Below, one piece after another: positions 33,064-43,177 of a DNA stretch of 64,000 nucleotides (its first letter is position 1; each line of letters begins with the position of its first letter). The DNA comes from an uncultured Lysobacteraceae bacterium. GTDB taxonomy: Bacteria > Pseudomonadota > Gammaproteobacteria > Xanthomonadales > Xanthomonadaceae. Both the position numbers and the translations under genes were made by a program. The notes beneath the pieces are model-generated. The model searched no databases and was not told the origin of the DNA. It worked only from the letters and a program-made list of their open reading frames with translations. The DNA is taken from positions 1 through 64,000 of the forward strand of contig CAKZGB010000017.1 of the NCBI GenBank assembly GCA_936911875.1. The letters are read 5' to 3'.

Positions 33064-34611
33064 ATGCAAACCACGTTGAACCCGTCTGAAATCAGCGAGC
33101 TGATCAAGACCCGTATCGAGAACGTCAAGCTCGGCGCGGAAGCACGCAACGAAGGCACGATCACTTCCGTCTCCGACGGTATCGTCCGCATCCACGGCCT
33201 GGCCGATGTCATGCAAGGCGAAATGATCGAACTGCCGAACAACACCTTCGCCTTGGCGCTGAACCTGGAGCGTGACTCCGTCGGTGCCGTGGTCCTGGGT
33301 GACTACGAACACCTGCGCGAAGGCAATGTCGCCAAGACCACCGGCCGCATTCTCGAAGTGCCGGTCGGCCGCGAACTGCTGGGCCGCGTTGTCAACGCTC
33401 TCGGTGAGCCGATCGACGGCAAGGGCCCGCTGGGCACTTCGCAAAGCGCTCCGGTTGAACGCGTCGCCCCCGGCGTGATCTGGCGTAAGTCGGTCGACCA
33501 ACCGGTGCAAACCGGTTACAAGTCGGTTGACTCCATGATTCCGATCGGTCGCGGCCAACGCGAACTGGTCATCGGTGACCGCCAGACCGGTAAGACGGCT
33601 ATGGCCATCGACGCCGTGATCAACCAAAAGGGCACCGGCATCAAGTGCGTCTACGTTGCCATCGGTCAGAAAGCTTCGACGGTCGCCAACATCGTCCGCA
33701 AGCTCGAAGAGAACGGCGCTATGGATCACACCATCGTCGTCGCCGCTACGGCTTCCGAATCGGCTGCGATGCAGTACATCTCGGCTTACTCGGGCTGCAC
33801 CATGGGTGAATACTTCATGGACCGCGGTGAAGATGCGCTGATCGTGTACGACGATCTGTCCAAGCAAGCAGTTGCTTACCGTCAGATCTCGCTGCTCCTG
33901 AAGCGTCCGCCGGGCCGCGAAGCGTATCCGGGTGACGTGTTCTATCTGCACAGCCGCTTGCTGGAACGTGCTGCTCGCGTCTCCGAAGAGTACGTCGAGA
34001 AGTTCACCAACGGTGAAGTGACCGGCAAGACCGGTTCGCTGACCGCGCTGCCGATCATTGAAACGCAAGCCGGCGACGTCTCGGCCTTCGTGCCGACCAA
34101 CGTGATCTCGATCACCGACGGCCAGATCTTCCTGGAAACCGACTTGTTCAACGCCGGTATCCGCCCCGCTGTCAACGCCGGTATCTCGGTGTCGCGCGTC
34201 GGTGGTGCTGCTCAGACCAAGATCATTAAGAAGCTGTCCGGCGGTATCCGTATCGCCCTGGCTCAGTACCGTGAACTGGCGGCCTTCGCACAGTTTGCTT
34301 CTGACCTTGACGAAGCGACCCGTAAGCAGCTCGAACGCGGTCAACGTGTCACCGAACTGATGAAGCAAAAGCAATACGCTCCGATGTCGATTGCCAAGCA
34401 AGCTCTGTCGATCTATGCCGTGAACGAGGGTTACCTCGACGACGTGCCGGTCAACAAGCTGCTCGCTTTCGAAGAAGGTCTGCATGCTCACTTCGACAAC
34501 ACCAAGGGCCAACTGATCGAAGAGATCAACGGCACCGGCAACTGGAACGACGATATCGAAAATGCCTTCAAGGCAGGTATCGCCGAGTTCAAGTCGACGG
34601 GCACTTGGTAA
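33064..34611 (+). CDS. atpA: ATP synthase F1 subunit alpha
   Basis: Non-catalytic nucleotide-binding subunit, 515 residues. The P-loop is GDRQTGKTA near residue 169; the ATPase alpha/beta signature appears as PAVNAGISVSRVGG near residue 366. Length and order in the operon are normal. Confidence 0.97.
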   Translation: MQTTLNPSEISELIKTRIENVKLGAEARNEGTITSVSDGIVRIHGLADVMQGEMIELPNNTFALALNLERDSVGAVVLGDYEHLREGNVAKTTGRILEVPVGRELLGRVVNALGEPIDGKGPLGTSQSAPVERVAPGVIWRKSVDQPVQTGYKSVDSMIPIGRGQRELVIGDRQTGKTAMAIDAVINQKGTGIKCVYVAIGQKASTVANIVRKLEENGAMDHTIVVAATASESAAMQYISAYSGCTMGEYFMDRGEDALIVYDDLSKQAVAYRQISLLLKRPPGREAYPGDVFYLHSRLLERAARVSEEYVEKFTNGEVTGKTGSLTALPIIETQAGDVSAFVPTNVISITDGQIFLETDLFNAGIRPAVNAGISVSRVGGAAQTKIIKKLSGGIRIALAQYRELAAFAQFASDLDEATRKQLERGQRVTELMKQKQYAPMSIAKQALSIYAVNEGYLDDVPVNKLLAFEEGLHAHFDNTKGQLIEEINGTGNWNDDIENAFKAGIAEFKSTGTW

Positions 34612-34632
34612 TTTCGGAGACGGACTGAGACT

Positions 34633-35496
34633 ATGGCAGGCGGCCGCGAAATCAAGTCGAAGATCAAGAGCGTGCAAAACACCCGCAAGGTGACGCGCGC
34701 GCTCGAGATGGTCTCGGCTTCCAAGATCCGCAAGGCGCAGGACCGGATGAAAGTATCCCGTCCGTATGCCCGCGTGATGAAGCAGGTGATCGGTCACCTG
34801 GCCCAGGCCAGCACCGATTACCGTCACCCGTACATGGTGGAACGTAGCGACGTGAAACGCGTTGCGTACGTCATCGTGTCGTCGGACCGCGGCCTGGCCG
34901 GCGGTCTGAACAACAACATGTTCCGCAAGCTCGTCACCGAGTTCCGCCAATGGCAGAGCAAGGGCGTCGAGGTGGACGTGGTGACCATCGGCACCAAGGC
35001 GTCGGTGTTCTTCCGCCGTCTGGATGTCAATATCATCGCTTCGGTCACGCACCTTGGCGACGCGCCGCATCTGGAACAGCTGATCGGTGTGATCGGTGTG
35101 GCTCTCGATGGCTATCGCGCCGGCACCATTGACCGCGTGTTCGTCTGCTACAACGATTTCGTCAACACGATGACGCAGAAGCCGGTGACGGAGCAGCTGC
35201 TCCCGCTGCCGGCCTCGGACGCGCCCATCGCCAAGCACGACTGGGATTACATTTACGAACCGAGCGCCCCTGAAGTGCTCGATCACGTACTGACCCGCTA
35301 CATCGAGTCGCTGGTCTACCAGGCCGTGCTGGAAAACGTCGCCTCCGAGCATGCCGCGCGCATGGTCGCCATGAAGGCCGCATCGGATAACGCTACCAAG
35401 CTGATCGATACTCTGAACCTGGTGTACAACAAGGCCCGTCAGGCCGCTATTACCCAGGAAATTTCGGAAATCGTCGGCGGCGCGTCCGCGGTCTAA
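34633..35496 (+). CDS. atpG: ATP synthase F1 subunit gamma
   Basis: Central rotor shaft, 287 residues. EIKSKIKSVQNTRKVTRALEMVSASKIRKAQ forms the N-terminal helix and AARMVAMKAASDNATKLI the C-terminal coiled-coil partner. SSDRGLAGGLNNN is conserved. Confidence 0.96.
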   Translation: MAGGREIKSKIKSVQNTRKVTRALEMVSASKIRKAQDRMKVSRPYARVMKQVIGHLAQASTDYRHPYMVERSDVKRVAYVIVSSDRGLAGGLNNNMFRKLVTEFRQWQSKGVEVDVVTIGTKASVFFRRLDVNIIASVTHLGDAPHLEQLIGVIGVALDGYRAGTIDRVFVCYNDFVNTMTQKPVTEQLLPLPASDAPIAKHDWDYIYEPSAPEVLDHVLTRYIESLVYQAVLENVASEHAARMVAMKAASDNATKLIDTLNLVYNKARQAAITQEISEIVGGASAV

Positions 35497-35520
35497 GCAT
35501 TTAATTTAGGAACTTAAGAC

Positions 35521-36942
35521 ATGAACAACGCCAACGCACAAGGCAAGATTGTCCAAATCATCGGCGCCGTGGTCGACGTCGAATTCCCGCGTGACAGCGT
35601 GCCCAAGGTGTACGACGCCCTCAAGGTCGAAGGCACTGCCATCACTCTCGAAGTTCAGCAACAGCTGGGCGACGGCGTGGTCCGCGCAATCGCACTGGGT
35701 TCGACCGACGGTCTGAAGCGTAACCTCGTTGCCGTCAACACCGACCGCGCCATCTCGGTGCCGGTTGGCGCCGGTACGCTGGGCCGCATCATGGACGTGC
35801 TGGGCAACCCGATCGACGAAGCCGGTCCGGTCGCACACAACGACACCTGGGAAATTCACCGTTCGGCTCCTTCGTACGAAGACCAAGCCTCGACCACCGA
35901 ACTGCTGGAAACCGGCATCAAGGTTATCGATCTGATGTGCCCGTTCGCCAAGGGCGGTAAGGTCGGCCTGTTCGGCGGTGCCGGCGTGGGCAAGACCGTG
36001 AACATGATGGAACTCATCAACAACATCGCTAAGGCACACAGCGGTCTGTCCGTGTTTGCCGGCGTGGGTGAGCGTACTCGTGAAGGTAACGACTTCTACC
36101 ACGAAATGAAGGACTCCAACGTCCTTGATAAGGTGGCAATGGTCTACGGCCAAATGAATGAGCCGCCAGGTAACCGTCTGCGCGTCGCGCTGACCGGTCT
36201 GACCATGGCCGAATACTTCCGTGACGAAAAGGACGCCGCTACCGGTAAGGGTAAGGACGTGCTGCTGTTCGTGGACAACATCTACCGCTACACGCTGGCC
36301 GGTACCGAAGTGTCGGCTCTGCTGGGCCGTATGCCGTCCGCCGTGGGTTACCAGCCGACTCTGGCCGAAGAAATGGGCGTTCTGCAAGAGCGCATCACCT
36401 CGACCAAGTCCGGTTCGATCACCTCGATCCAAGCCGTCTACGTTCCCGCCGACGACTTGACCGACCCGTCGCCTGCAACCACCTTCGCCCACTTGGACTC
36501 GACCGTTACGCTGTCGCGTAACATCGCATCGCTGGGTATCTATCCGGCCGTCGATCCGCTCGATTCGACCTCGCGTCAGATGGATCCGAACGTGATCGGT
36601 GCCGAACACTACGACACCGCGCAACGCGTGCAGCAAACGCTGCAGAAGTACAAGGAACTGAAGGACATCATCGCCATCCTCGGTATGGACGAACTGTCTG
36701 AAGACGACAAGCTGGCCGTTTCGCGCGCCCGTAAGATTGAACGTTTCTTCTCGCAGCCGTTCCACGTGGCCGAAGTGTTCACCGGTTCGCCGGGCAAGTA
36801 CGTTTCGCTCAAGGAAACCATCCGTGGCTTCAAGGGCATCGTCGATGGCGAATACGACCATCTGCCGGAACAGGCGTTCTACATGGTCGGCGGCATCGAA
36901 GAAGCCGTTGAAAAGGCCAACAAGATGAACGCGGCGGCCTGA
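35521..36942 (+). CDS. atpD: ATP synthase F1 subunit beta
   Basis: Catalytic subunit, 473 residues. P-loop GGAGVGKTV near residue 157, catalytic Glu in GVGERTREGND, and PAVDPLDSTS (ATPase signature) near residue 341. Four bases separate the stop from atpC. Confidence 0.97.
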   Translation: MNNANAQGKIVQIIGAVVDVEFPRDSVPKVYDALKVEGTAITLEVQQQLGDGVVRAIALGSTDGLKRNLVAVNTDRAISVPVGAGTLGRIMDVLGNPIDEAGPVAHNDTWEIHRSAPSYEDQASTTELLETGIKVIDLMCPFAKGGKVGLFGGAGVGKTVNMMELINNIAKAHSGLSVFAGVGERTREGNDFYHEMKDSNVLDKVAMVYGQMNEPPGNRLRVALTGLTMAEYFRDEKDAATGKGKDVLLFVDNIYRYTLAGTEVSALLGRMPSAVGYQPTLAEEMGVLQERITSTKSGSITSIQAVYVPADDLTDPSPATTFAHLDSTVTLSRNIASLGIYPAVDPLDSTSRQMDPNVIGAEHYDTAQRVQQTLQKYKELKDIIAILGMDELSEDDKLAVSRARKIERFFSQPFHVAEVFTGSPGKYVSLKETIRGFKGIVDGEYDHLPEQAFYMVGGIEEAVEKANKMNAAA

Positions 36943-36946
36943 TCCC

Positions 36947-37369
36947 ATGAGCACGATCCGCTGCGACATCGTTAGCGCCGAAGAGGAAATCTTCCACGGC
37001 GACGCCACGCTGGTTGTGGCAACGGGCGTCTTGGGTGAGCTGGGTATTGCACCCAAACACGCACCGCTGATTACGCGTCTGAAGCCGGGCAAGGTCGTTG
37101 TGACCTTGCCGAACGGCGAACATCTGGACTTTGCCATTTCGGGCGGCATCCTTGAGGTGCAACCCGAGGTGGTCACGGTCCTGGCCGACACCGCCGTTCG
37201 TGCGCAGGACATCGACGAAGCGTCGGTGCGTGCCGCCAAGGAAGAAGCCGAGCGCATCCTGGCATCCAAGGATCCCAAGATGTCGCTGGAGCAGGCGCAA
37301 ACTCAGCTTGCCATGTCTCTGGCGCAGCTTTCCGCTCTCGAGCGGCTGCGCAAGACGCTCAAGCACTGA
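36947..37369 (+). CDS. atpC: ATP synthase F1 subunit epsilon
   Basis: Regulatory rotor subunit, 140 residues: beta-sandwich domain (DIVSAEEEIFHGDATLVVATGVLGELGIAPKHAPL) and a C-terminal helical hairpin. It is the last atp gene; a 125-bp inverted repeat begins eight bases after the stop. Confidence 0.95.
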   Translation: MSTIRCDIVSAEEEIFHGDATLVVATGVLGELGIAPKHAPLITRLKPGKVVVTLPNGEHLDFAISGGILEVQPEVVTVLADTAVRAQDIDEASVRAAKEEAERILASKDPKMSLEQAQTQLAMSLAQLSALERLRKTLKH

Positions 37370-37377
37370 GTTTGAGA

Positions 37378-37502
37378 AGAAATGGGGACGGAGGCAATTA
37401 ATTTTTCTTAACAATTGGCACGGTTGCCGCGGCGCGTAGCGCCGGCTTTAACCGACTGCCGGCAATTGTTAAGAAAAATTAATTGCCTCCGTCCCCATTT
37501 CT
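37378..37502. repeat. REP-like element with perfect 40-bp inverted arms
   Basis: The arm 37378-37417 (starting AGAAATGGGGACGGAGGC) is exactly repeated in reverse complement at 37463-37502. The 45-bp centre holds further inverted pairs (CGGTT/AACCG, GGCGC/GCGCC). The element fills the whole gap between the convergent atpC and DUF885 genes and could end transcription from both sides. Confidence 0.95.
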
Positions 37503-37503
37503 A

Positions 37504-39339
37504 TTACCTCGCGAACTGCTCGTCCACGGCTTGCTTCAGCAGTGCAGGGGGCAACATGCCCTGGTCGAGAATGAAGTTGTTGAACGCGAACCGGTCGAAC
37601 TTGCGACCCATCTTGACCTCGGTATCCATGCGCAACTGCATCAGACGCTGATACCCGTAGAAGTACGAACCGGCCTGGCCCGGTGAATTGAACATGTAGC
37701 GGTCGAGCTCCTGCTTGGCCATCGCCGGCGACAGACCGACATCCTGCTCCAGAATCTCACCCGCACGCGCACGATCGGTCAGCCCCAGATTGAGCATCGG
37801 ATCCAGGATCGCCCGCGCCGCACGCATCAGACGGAACTGCAGCGCAAACAGCTGCCCGTCGAGCGGTTCGTAAGGAACCATTTCGGCTTCGGCGTAGAGA
37901 GCCCAGCCTTCGACATTGACGCTATTGAACGCAAACATGGAGCGCGCCATTGAGACGCCTTTCTCCAGCATGCGCGTGAACTGCAGCTCGTGGCCCGGAC
38001 GGCCTTCGTGAGCGGACAGCGTCCAACGCACGGATTCATTGTTGAAGTCATCGTAGGTCAGCGATTTGCCGTCGGCACCCTTGACCGTCATCGGCAGCAC
38101 GAACTGACCTTGCTGACCGGTGTTGCCAATCATCGGTGCCGGCAGGAAGTGCGGTGCGGGCTGTGCAGCGGACTCGGCTTCGGAGCCCAGGCGCATCACC
38201 ATCGGGCGTTGCGGCACATCGACGATGCGCTCACGGCGAATGATCGGGTCGATCTGATCAATCACAGTGCGATACGACGACTCGAGCTTGTCGTTCGGAA
38301 TCGTCTTGGATTTCAGCGCTTTCAGCACCGCGACGTAGTCGGACGGATCCTTGATGTTCTTCAGGCCCTTTTCCTTGGCTACCAACGGTGCGAGCTGACG
38401 CATCGCGGCGCGCGTTTCCATGAACTGCGTTTCGGCGCGGGCGATCAGTTCTTCCGGACTGATATCAATGCCCTTCTGACGCAGCGAGTATGCATAGACC
38501 TCGGCGGGTAGGCGAGCGTCAGGGCGTGCCTTCGGCAGCACCTCTGTGCGCGTCCATTGCGCGTAATCAGTCATCTGCGTTTTCAGCGCGGCGAGAGCAG
38601 GGCCGGCATCAGTGAACTTGTATTTCTCAAACAACTTGCCGATGCCAGCGATGTACGTATCGGTCTTGGCCAATGCATCCTCGACTTCCATTTTCGAAGG
38701 CATGACCACATTCGGACGCTGCACGCTCTCTGCGTAACGGTCCTTGGCGAGTTGCGTCAAAGGCGTGCTGCCGGGCACCAGGCCCAGATAATTCTTAAGA
38801 CGCGTCAGTGCAAACGGACGACGCTCGGCTTGCACCTGATCCGACAGCAGACCCTGCACACCACCGAACACGGCGCCCGGCACATCGATCCAGGTCACCA
38901 GATTGCGTTGGCTGATCGCAATGCCATCGATACTTTCTTTGGCCTGATTGATCATGATCTGCAGATCCTGACGCACGTTCGGATCGCGCTCGACCTGCAG
39001 CTTTTCGTTGAGTTGTGCGATGGCCTCCTCAAGCGCCTGAGTCTGCCGCTGCTCGAGATTCGGGCCGAGATCAAAGACCTTGTCGTCGTAACCGGGGATG
39101 CCGAAGAAGCTCGCGGATTCGGGCGAGAACTGCACTTGCGCCTTGAGCAGAATCTGCGCGAACTCGTTACTGCGTTGGACCCAGGCCGGCGTGGCCGGTG
39201 CTTTCGAAGGCGCAGCGGTTGCTGGAGATGATGTTGCGGCCTGTGCGACCGACAACGGAGTCACCGTGGCTGCGCCAAGCGACAGGGCAATGGCCAGCGC
39301 CAGTGCAGCAGGATGAGCGGTCAACGATTGACGGGACAT
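37504..39339 (-). CDS. DUF885 family exported protein, probable metallopeptidase
   Basis: 611 residues. The N-terminus has a signal peptide (hydrophobic core ALALAIALSLGAATVTPLSV, likely cut after AQA at residue 34), so the protein is periplasmic or exported. The DUF885 hallmark HEGRPGHELQF lies near residue 440, an HExxxGHE-type metal site as in M2/M3-like gluzincins, followed by VNVEGWALYAEAEM, where the Glu would be a further ligand. Substrates of the family are mostly unknown. Single gene. Confidence 0.85.
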   Translation of the reverse strand: MSRQSLTAHPAALALAIALSLGAATVTPLSVAQAATSSPATAAPSKAPATPAWVQRSNEFAQILLKAQVQFSPESASFFGIPGYDDKVFDLGPNLEQRQTQALEEAIAQLNEKLQVERDPNVRQDLQIMINQAKESIDGIAISQRNLVTWIDVPGAVFGGVQGLLSDQVQAERRPFALTRLKNYLGLVPGSTPLTQLAKDRYAESVQRPNVVMPSKMEVEDALAKTDTYIAGIGKLFEKYKFTDAGPALAALKTQMTDYAQWTRTEVLPKARPDARLPAEVYAYSLRQKGIDISPEELIARAETQFMETRAAMRQLAPLVAKEKGLKNIKDPSDYVAVLKALKSKTIPNDKLESSYRTVIDQIDPIIRRERIVDVPQRPMVMRLGSEAESAAQPAPHFLPAPMIGNTGQQGQFVLPMTVKGADGKSLTYDDFNNESVRWTLSAHEGRPGHELQFTRMLEKGVSMARSMFAFNSVNVEGWALYAEAEMVPYEPLDGQLFALQFRLMRAARAILDPMLNLGLTDRARAGEILEQDVGLSPAMAKQELDRYMFNSPGQAGSYFYGYQRLMQLRMDTEVKMGRKFDRFAFNNFILDQGMLPPALLKQAVDEQFAR

Positions 39340-39456
39340 GGCAACATCTCAAAGAGGGGAATTCCTTCGAGTATCCGCCCGTTACCGGCGGCCGACCATG
39401 TGCCGAAAGTCAGCGGCTGAAAATAAAGGGTCGGATGTGCCTTCGAACCGGGAACG

Positions 39457-39846
39457 TTACCGGTGATAGATCCAATGGCGTGACAGAAAGAAACCGATGA
39501 TGCCCGTTCCGAACTCGACGGCCGGCTTGGACCATTGCGCCGTGGCCAGACCGTAATGCATCTCCACATAGTGAATGGCAGTGGTCGAGATAATGGTGCA
39601 CACGGCCCAGACGGACACGAATTTGGCGAACTGCCGGCGCCCGACCTTGGTGTGAGCGGCCTTAAAGGTCAGTTTGCCGTTGAGAAAAAATCCCAGCGTG
39701 GCCCCTGCTACGCGGCCCGCGATGTTGGCAATTTCGACGTGGATACCCAGCCGCGGGTCGGATAACAGCACCATTACGCCCCAATCGACCAGAAATTGAA
39801 TCGCTCCGACGAGGATGTAAAGGACGGTCTGACGGCGCAAGCTCAT
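39457..39846 (-). CDS. GtrA-like membrane protein
   Basis: 129 residues with four hydrophobic helices (VLYILVGAIQFLVDWGVMVLL at the start, FFLSRHWIYH at the end). GtrA-like proteins are thought to help move lipid-linked sugars across the inner membrane. ATG at 39846 gives MSLRRQT, the natural start; the frame continues upstream only over the glmU side. Divergent from glmU. Confidence 0.8.
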   Translation of the reverse strand: MSLRRQTVLYILVGAIQFLVDWGVMVLLSDPRLGIHVEIANIAGRVAGATLGFFLNGKLTFKAAHTKVGRRQFAKFVSVWAVCTIISTTAIHYVEMHYGLATAQWSKPAVEFGTGIIGFFLSRHWIYHR

Positions 39847-39910
39847 GGATGGATTAGGGCGGGAAACCGCTACAATGGTAGGGATTAGTGTAATGGATAC
39901 GGAACTCCCG

Positions 39911-41278
39911 ATGCCGCAACCCCTGCATGTTGTGATTCTCGCCGCCGGTGCCGGCACCCGCATGAAATCGACCTTGCCCAAGGTCCTGCAACAGGTCGCG
40001 GGCAAGCCCATGCTTGGCCATGTGATCGATACGGCTCGCGCTCTGCATGCCGAGGCCATCCATGTGGTTTACGGCCACGAAGGCCAACAGGTCCTTGATG
40101 CCTTCGCCGACCAGAACGATCTGCAGTGGGCCGAACAGAAAGAGCGTCTGGGTACCGGCCATGCTGTGCAGCAAGTGATCGGCAACATTCCCGATGAGGC
40201 CCGCGTGCTGGTGCTTTACGGCGACGTGCCGCTGATTACCGCGCACGCCCTTGAGGAACTGCTGCGCAACGAGCGCCAGTTCGCCGTGCTGGTTGCAGAC
40301 TTGCAGGATCCGACCGGTTACGGCCGCGTGGTCCGCAATGACGAAGGCCATGTCAGCGCCATCGTTGAACAGAAGGATGCCGACAAAGACACGCTCGAAA
40401 TCAAAACGATCAACACCGGCATTCTCGTTGCCAACTCGGCTGATCTCAAACGCTGGCTGAGCGATCTGAAAAACAACAACGCCCAGGGCGAGTACTACCT
40501 CACCGACATTTTTGCCAAGGCCGATGCCGAATTCAACGCCGCGGGCGTCACGCATGTCGACGACCCGATCGAAGTCGAAGGCGCCAACGATCCGTGGCAG
40601 TTGGCCCAACTCGAACGTGCGTATCAGCGTCGTGCCGTGCGTGAGCTGTGCCGTCAGGGTGTGCGCTTTGCCGATCCTGCCCGCGTGGATGTGCGTGGCA
40701 CCGTCACTGCAGGCACTGATGTCGACGTCGATGTTGATGTCATTTTCGAAGGCAACGTCACCCTCGGCAGCAATGTCCGCATCGGTCCGTTCACTCGCAT
40801 CCGCAACGCACAGATCGGCGACGGCACCGTGCTGCAGGCCCATTGCGATATCGATGGCGCTACCGTTGAAGGCCGTGCCACGATCGGGCCGTACGCCCGT
40901 CTGCGTCCGGGTGCACAACTGAAATTCGACTCGCACGTCGGCAACTTTGTTGAGATCAAGAACGCCGTGTTGGGTGAGGGCAGCAAGGCCAATCACCTGA
41001 CCTACATCGGTGATGCCGAGATCGGTCGTAAGGTGAACATCGGTGCGGGCACCATCACCTGCAACTACGACGGCGTCAATAAGAGCAAGACGGTGATTGG
41101 TGACAATGCCTTCATCGGTTCCAACTCGTCGCTGGTGGCGCCCGTCACTATCGGCTCCGGTGCCACCATCGGTGCCGGCTCCACCATTACCAAAGATGCT
41201 CCGAACGACCAGCTGACCTTGGCACGCGGACGTCAGACCTCAGTTCCGGGCTGGCAGCGGCCGGTCAGGAAATCCTGA
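39911..41278 (+). CDS. glmU: Bifunctional N-acetylglucosamine-1-phosphate uridyltransferase/acetyltransferase
   Basis: Makes UDP-GlcNAc from GlcN-1-P in two steps. 455 residues: uridyltransferase domain with VILAAGAGTRMKSTLPKVLQ at the start and YGDVPLI near residue 103; left-handed beta-helix acetyltransferase domain with hexapeptide repeats from about residue 250 and GAGTITCNYDG near residue 378. ATG at 39911 is chosen by family comparison; two earlier in-frame ATGs exist. glmS follows 52 bases later, so the UDP-GlcNAc genes are coupled. Confidence 0.95.
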   Translation: MPQPLHVVILAAGAGTRMKSTLPKVLQQVAGKPMLGHVIDTARALHAEAIHVVYGHEGQQVLDAFADQNDLQWAEQKERLGTGHAVQQVIGNIPDEARVLVLYGDVPLITAHALEELLRNERQFAVLVADLQDPTGYGRVVRNDEGHVSAIVEQKDADKDTLEIKTINTGILVANSADLKRWLSDLKNNNAQGEYYLTDIFAKADAEFNAAGVTHVDDPIEVEGANDPWQLAQLERAYQRRAVRELCRQGVRFADPARVDVRGTVTAGTDVDVDVDVIFEGNVTLGSNVRIGPFTRIRNAQIGDGTVLQAHCDIDGATVEGRATIGPYARLRPGAQLKFDSHVGNFVEIKNAVLGEGSKANHLTYIGDAEIGRKVNIGAGTITCNYDGVNKSKTVIGDNAFIGSNSSLVAPVTIGSGATIGAGSTITKDAPNDQLTLARGRQTSVPGWQRPVRKS

Positions 41279-41330
41279 GTCGTTTGCTAAAATGACCCTT
41301 TAACGCAACACCAATTAGGAAACGCAATCC

Positions 41331-43163
41331 ATGTGCGGAATCGTCGGCGCCATCGCCAATCGCAATATCGTTCCTGTTCTGGTCGAAGGCCTTAGCCGCC
41401 TCGAATACCGTGGCTATGACTCGGCCGGTATCGCCGTGATCGATCACGATGACGTCAAGCGTGTACGCCGCACGGGCCGCGTGTCGGAGATGGCCAACGC
41501 CGCTGCCGAACAGCATCTCGAGTCGACACTGGGCATTGGCCACACCCGCTGGGCTACCCATGGCGGCGTGACTGAAACCAACGCCCATCCGCACGTCTCG
41601 TTTGGCGAGCTGGCACTGGTGCATAACGGCATCATCGAAAACCACGAAGAAATGCGCGCCCGTCTGCAGGCCGAGGGCTACGTGTTCGAGTCGCAGACCG
41701 ACACCGAGGTCATTGCCCACCTGGTGCATTCGTATCAGAAGAAGGGCATGGACCTGCTGCAAGCTGTGCAAACGGCCGTCAAGGAATTGCATGGTGCGTT
41801 CGCGATTGCCGTGATCAGCAAGAACGAACCCAACCGACTGATTGCCGCGCGCCAAGGTTGCCCCTTGCTGATCGGTTTGGGTGAAGGCGAAAACTTTATC
41901 GCCTCTGACGTCTCCGCCATTCTGCAAGCCACGCGCCGCGTGCAGTTCCTTGAAGAAGGCGACACCGCCGAAGTCACCCGCGACAAGGTCACGGTGTATG
42001 ACGGCAACAATCAGGTGATCGAACGTCCCGAACACGTGTCCGATGTCTCGCTGTCCTCGCTTGAACTCGGTCCGTACCGTCACTTCATGCAAAAGGAAAT
42101 CCACGAGCAACCGCGCGCCGTGGGTGACACCATCGAGGCTGTAATCGATAACAACGGTTTCGGCCCGGAACTGTTCGGCGACAAAGCTGCCGAAGTGTTC
42201 GACTCCATTGATGCCGTCAAGATTCTGGCTTGCGGTACTTCGTACTACGCGGGTATGACCGCCAAGTACTGGATCGAATCGATCGCCGGCATCCGTTGCG
42301 ATGTCGAAATCGCATCCGAATACCGTTACCGCGATATCGTTGCCAATCCGAAAGAACTGATCGTCACCATTTCGCAGTCCGGCGAAACGCTCGACACGAT
42401 GGAAGCGCTCAAGTACGCCAAGTCGCAGGGCATGGAGCAGACACTGTCGATCTGCAACGTGCCGGAGTCGGCGATTCCGCGCGCATCCAAGATTGTGTAC
42501 TACACGCGGGCCGGCGCCGAGATCGGTGTGGCCTCGACCAAGGCCTTCACCACGCAACTGGTGGCGCTGTTTACGCTGGCCTGCACCTTGGCCAAGGTCA
42601 AGGGCCGTTTGACGGCCGAGCAGGAACATGGCTATCTCGAAGAGTTGCGTGCATTGCCGGGTTCGGTGCAGCATGCGCTCAACATTGAGCCGCAGATCAT
42701 TGCCTGGGCCGAAAAGTTTGCACCCAAACACAACGCGCTGTTCCTGGGTCGCGGCGTGCATTATCCGATCGCGCTCGAGGGTGCGCTCAAGCTCAAGGAA
42801 ATTTCGTATATCCACGCCGAAGCGTATCCCGCCGGTGAACTCAAGCATGGCCCCTTGGCCCTGGTCGATGAGTCGATGCCGGTGGTCGTGATTGCGCCGA
42901 ATGATCAGCTGCTGGAAAAGGTCAAATCCAACATCCAGGAAGTGCGTGCGCGCGGCGGTGAGATGTTCGTGTTCGCCGATCTCGACAGCAACTTCTCTGA
43001 GGCCGACCAGGTGCACGTGATCCGCACTCCGCGCCACACGGGCGTGCTGTCGCCGATCGTGCACACGATTCCGGTGCAGCTGCTGTCGTACCACACGGCA
43101 CTGGCCGTCGGCACCGACGTGGACAAGCCGCGTAATTTAGCTAAGTCTGTAACTGTCGAATAA
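41331..43163 (+). CDS. glmS: Glutamine-fructose-6-phosphate aminotransferase (isomerising)
   Basis: Commits fructose-6-P to amino sugars. 610 residues: N-terminal glutaminase with catalytic Cys2 (MCGIVGAIANRN), GHTRWATHGG and HNGIIENH; then two SIS isomerase domains with ACGTSYYAG, SQSGETLDT and the C-terminal AYPAGELKHGPLALVDE and NLAKSVTVE. No glmS ribozyme-like leader is seen in the 52-bp gap. Confidence 0.97.
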   Translation: MCGIVGAIANRNIVPVLVEGLSRLEYRGYDSAGIAVIDHDDVKRVRRTGRVSEMANAAAEQHLESTLGIGHTRWATHGGVTETNAHPHVSFGELALVHNGIIENHEEMRARLQAEGYVFESQTDTEVIAHLVHSYQKKGMDLLQAVQTAVKELHGAFAIAVISKNEPNRLIAARQGCPLLIGLGEGENFIASDVSAILQATRRVQFLEEGDTAEVTRDKVTVYDGNNQVIERPEHVSDVSLSSLELGPYRHFMQKEIHEQPRAVGDTIEAVIDNNGFGPELFGDKAAEVFDSIDAVKILACGTSYYAGMTAKYWIESIAGIRCDVEIASEYRYRDIVANPKELIVTISQSGETLDTMEALKYAKSQGMEQTLSICNVPESAIPRASKIVYYTRAGAEIGVASTKAFTTQLVALFTLACTLAKVKGRLTAEQEHGYLEELRALPGSVQHALNIEPQIIAWAEKFAPKHNALFLGRGVHYPIALEGALKLKEISYIHAEAYPAGELKHGPLALVDESMPVVVIAPNDQLLEKVKSNIQEVRARGGEMFVFADLDSNFSEADQVHVIRTPRHTGVLSPIVHTIPVQLLSYHTALAVGTDVDKPRNLAKSVTVE

Positions 43164-43177
43164 GCCCTTAGCGGCAT

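Noticed and set aside
32356..35352. Open frame of 998 codons on the minus strand across atpF-atpH-atpA-atpG
   Set aside because: It lies wholly opposite four strongly conserved ATP synthase genes. Long antisense frames are common in GC-biased, highly expressed genes, and its product shows no domain.
35506..37278. Open frame of 590 codons opposite atpD-atpC
   Set aside because: Same reason: codon-bias shadow of atpD and atpC; low-complexity composition.
41279..41330. glmS ribozyme
   Set aside because: The gap is only 52 bases, too short for the ribozyme core.
41265..43094. 609-codon frame opposite glmS
   Set aside because: Mirror of a certain gene with no start signals or recognisable motifs.
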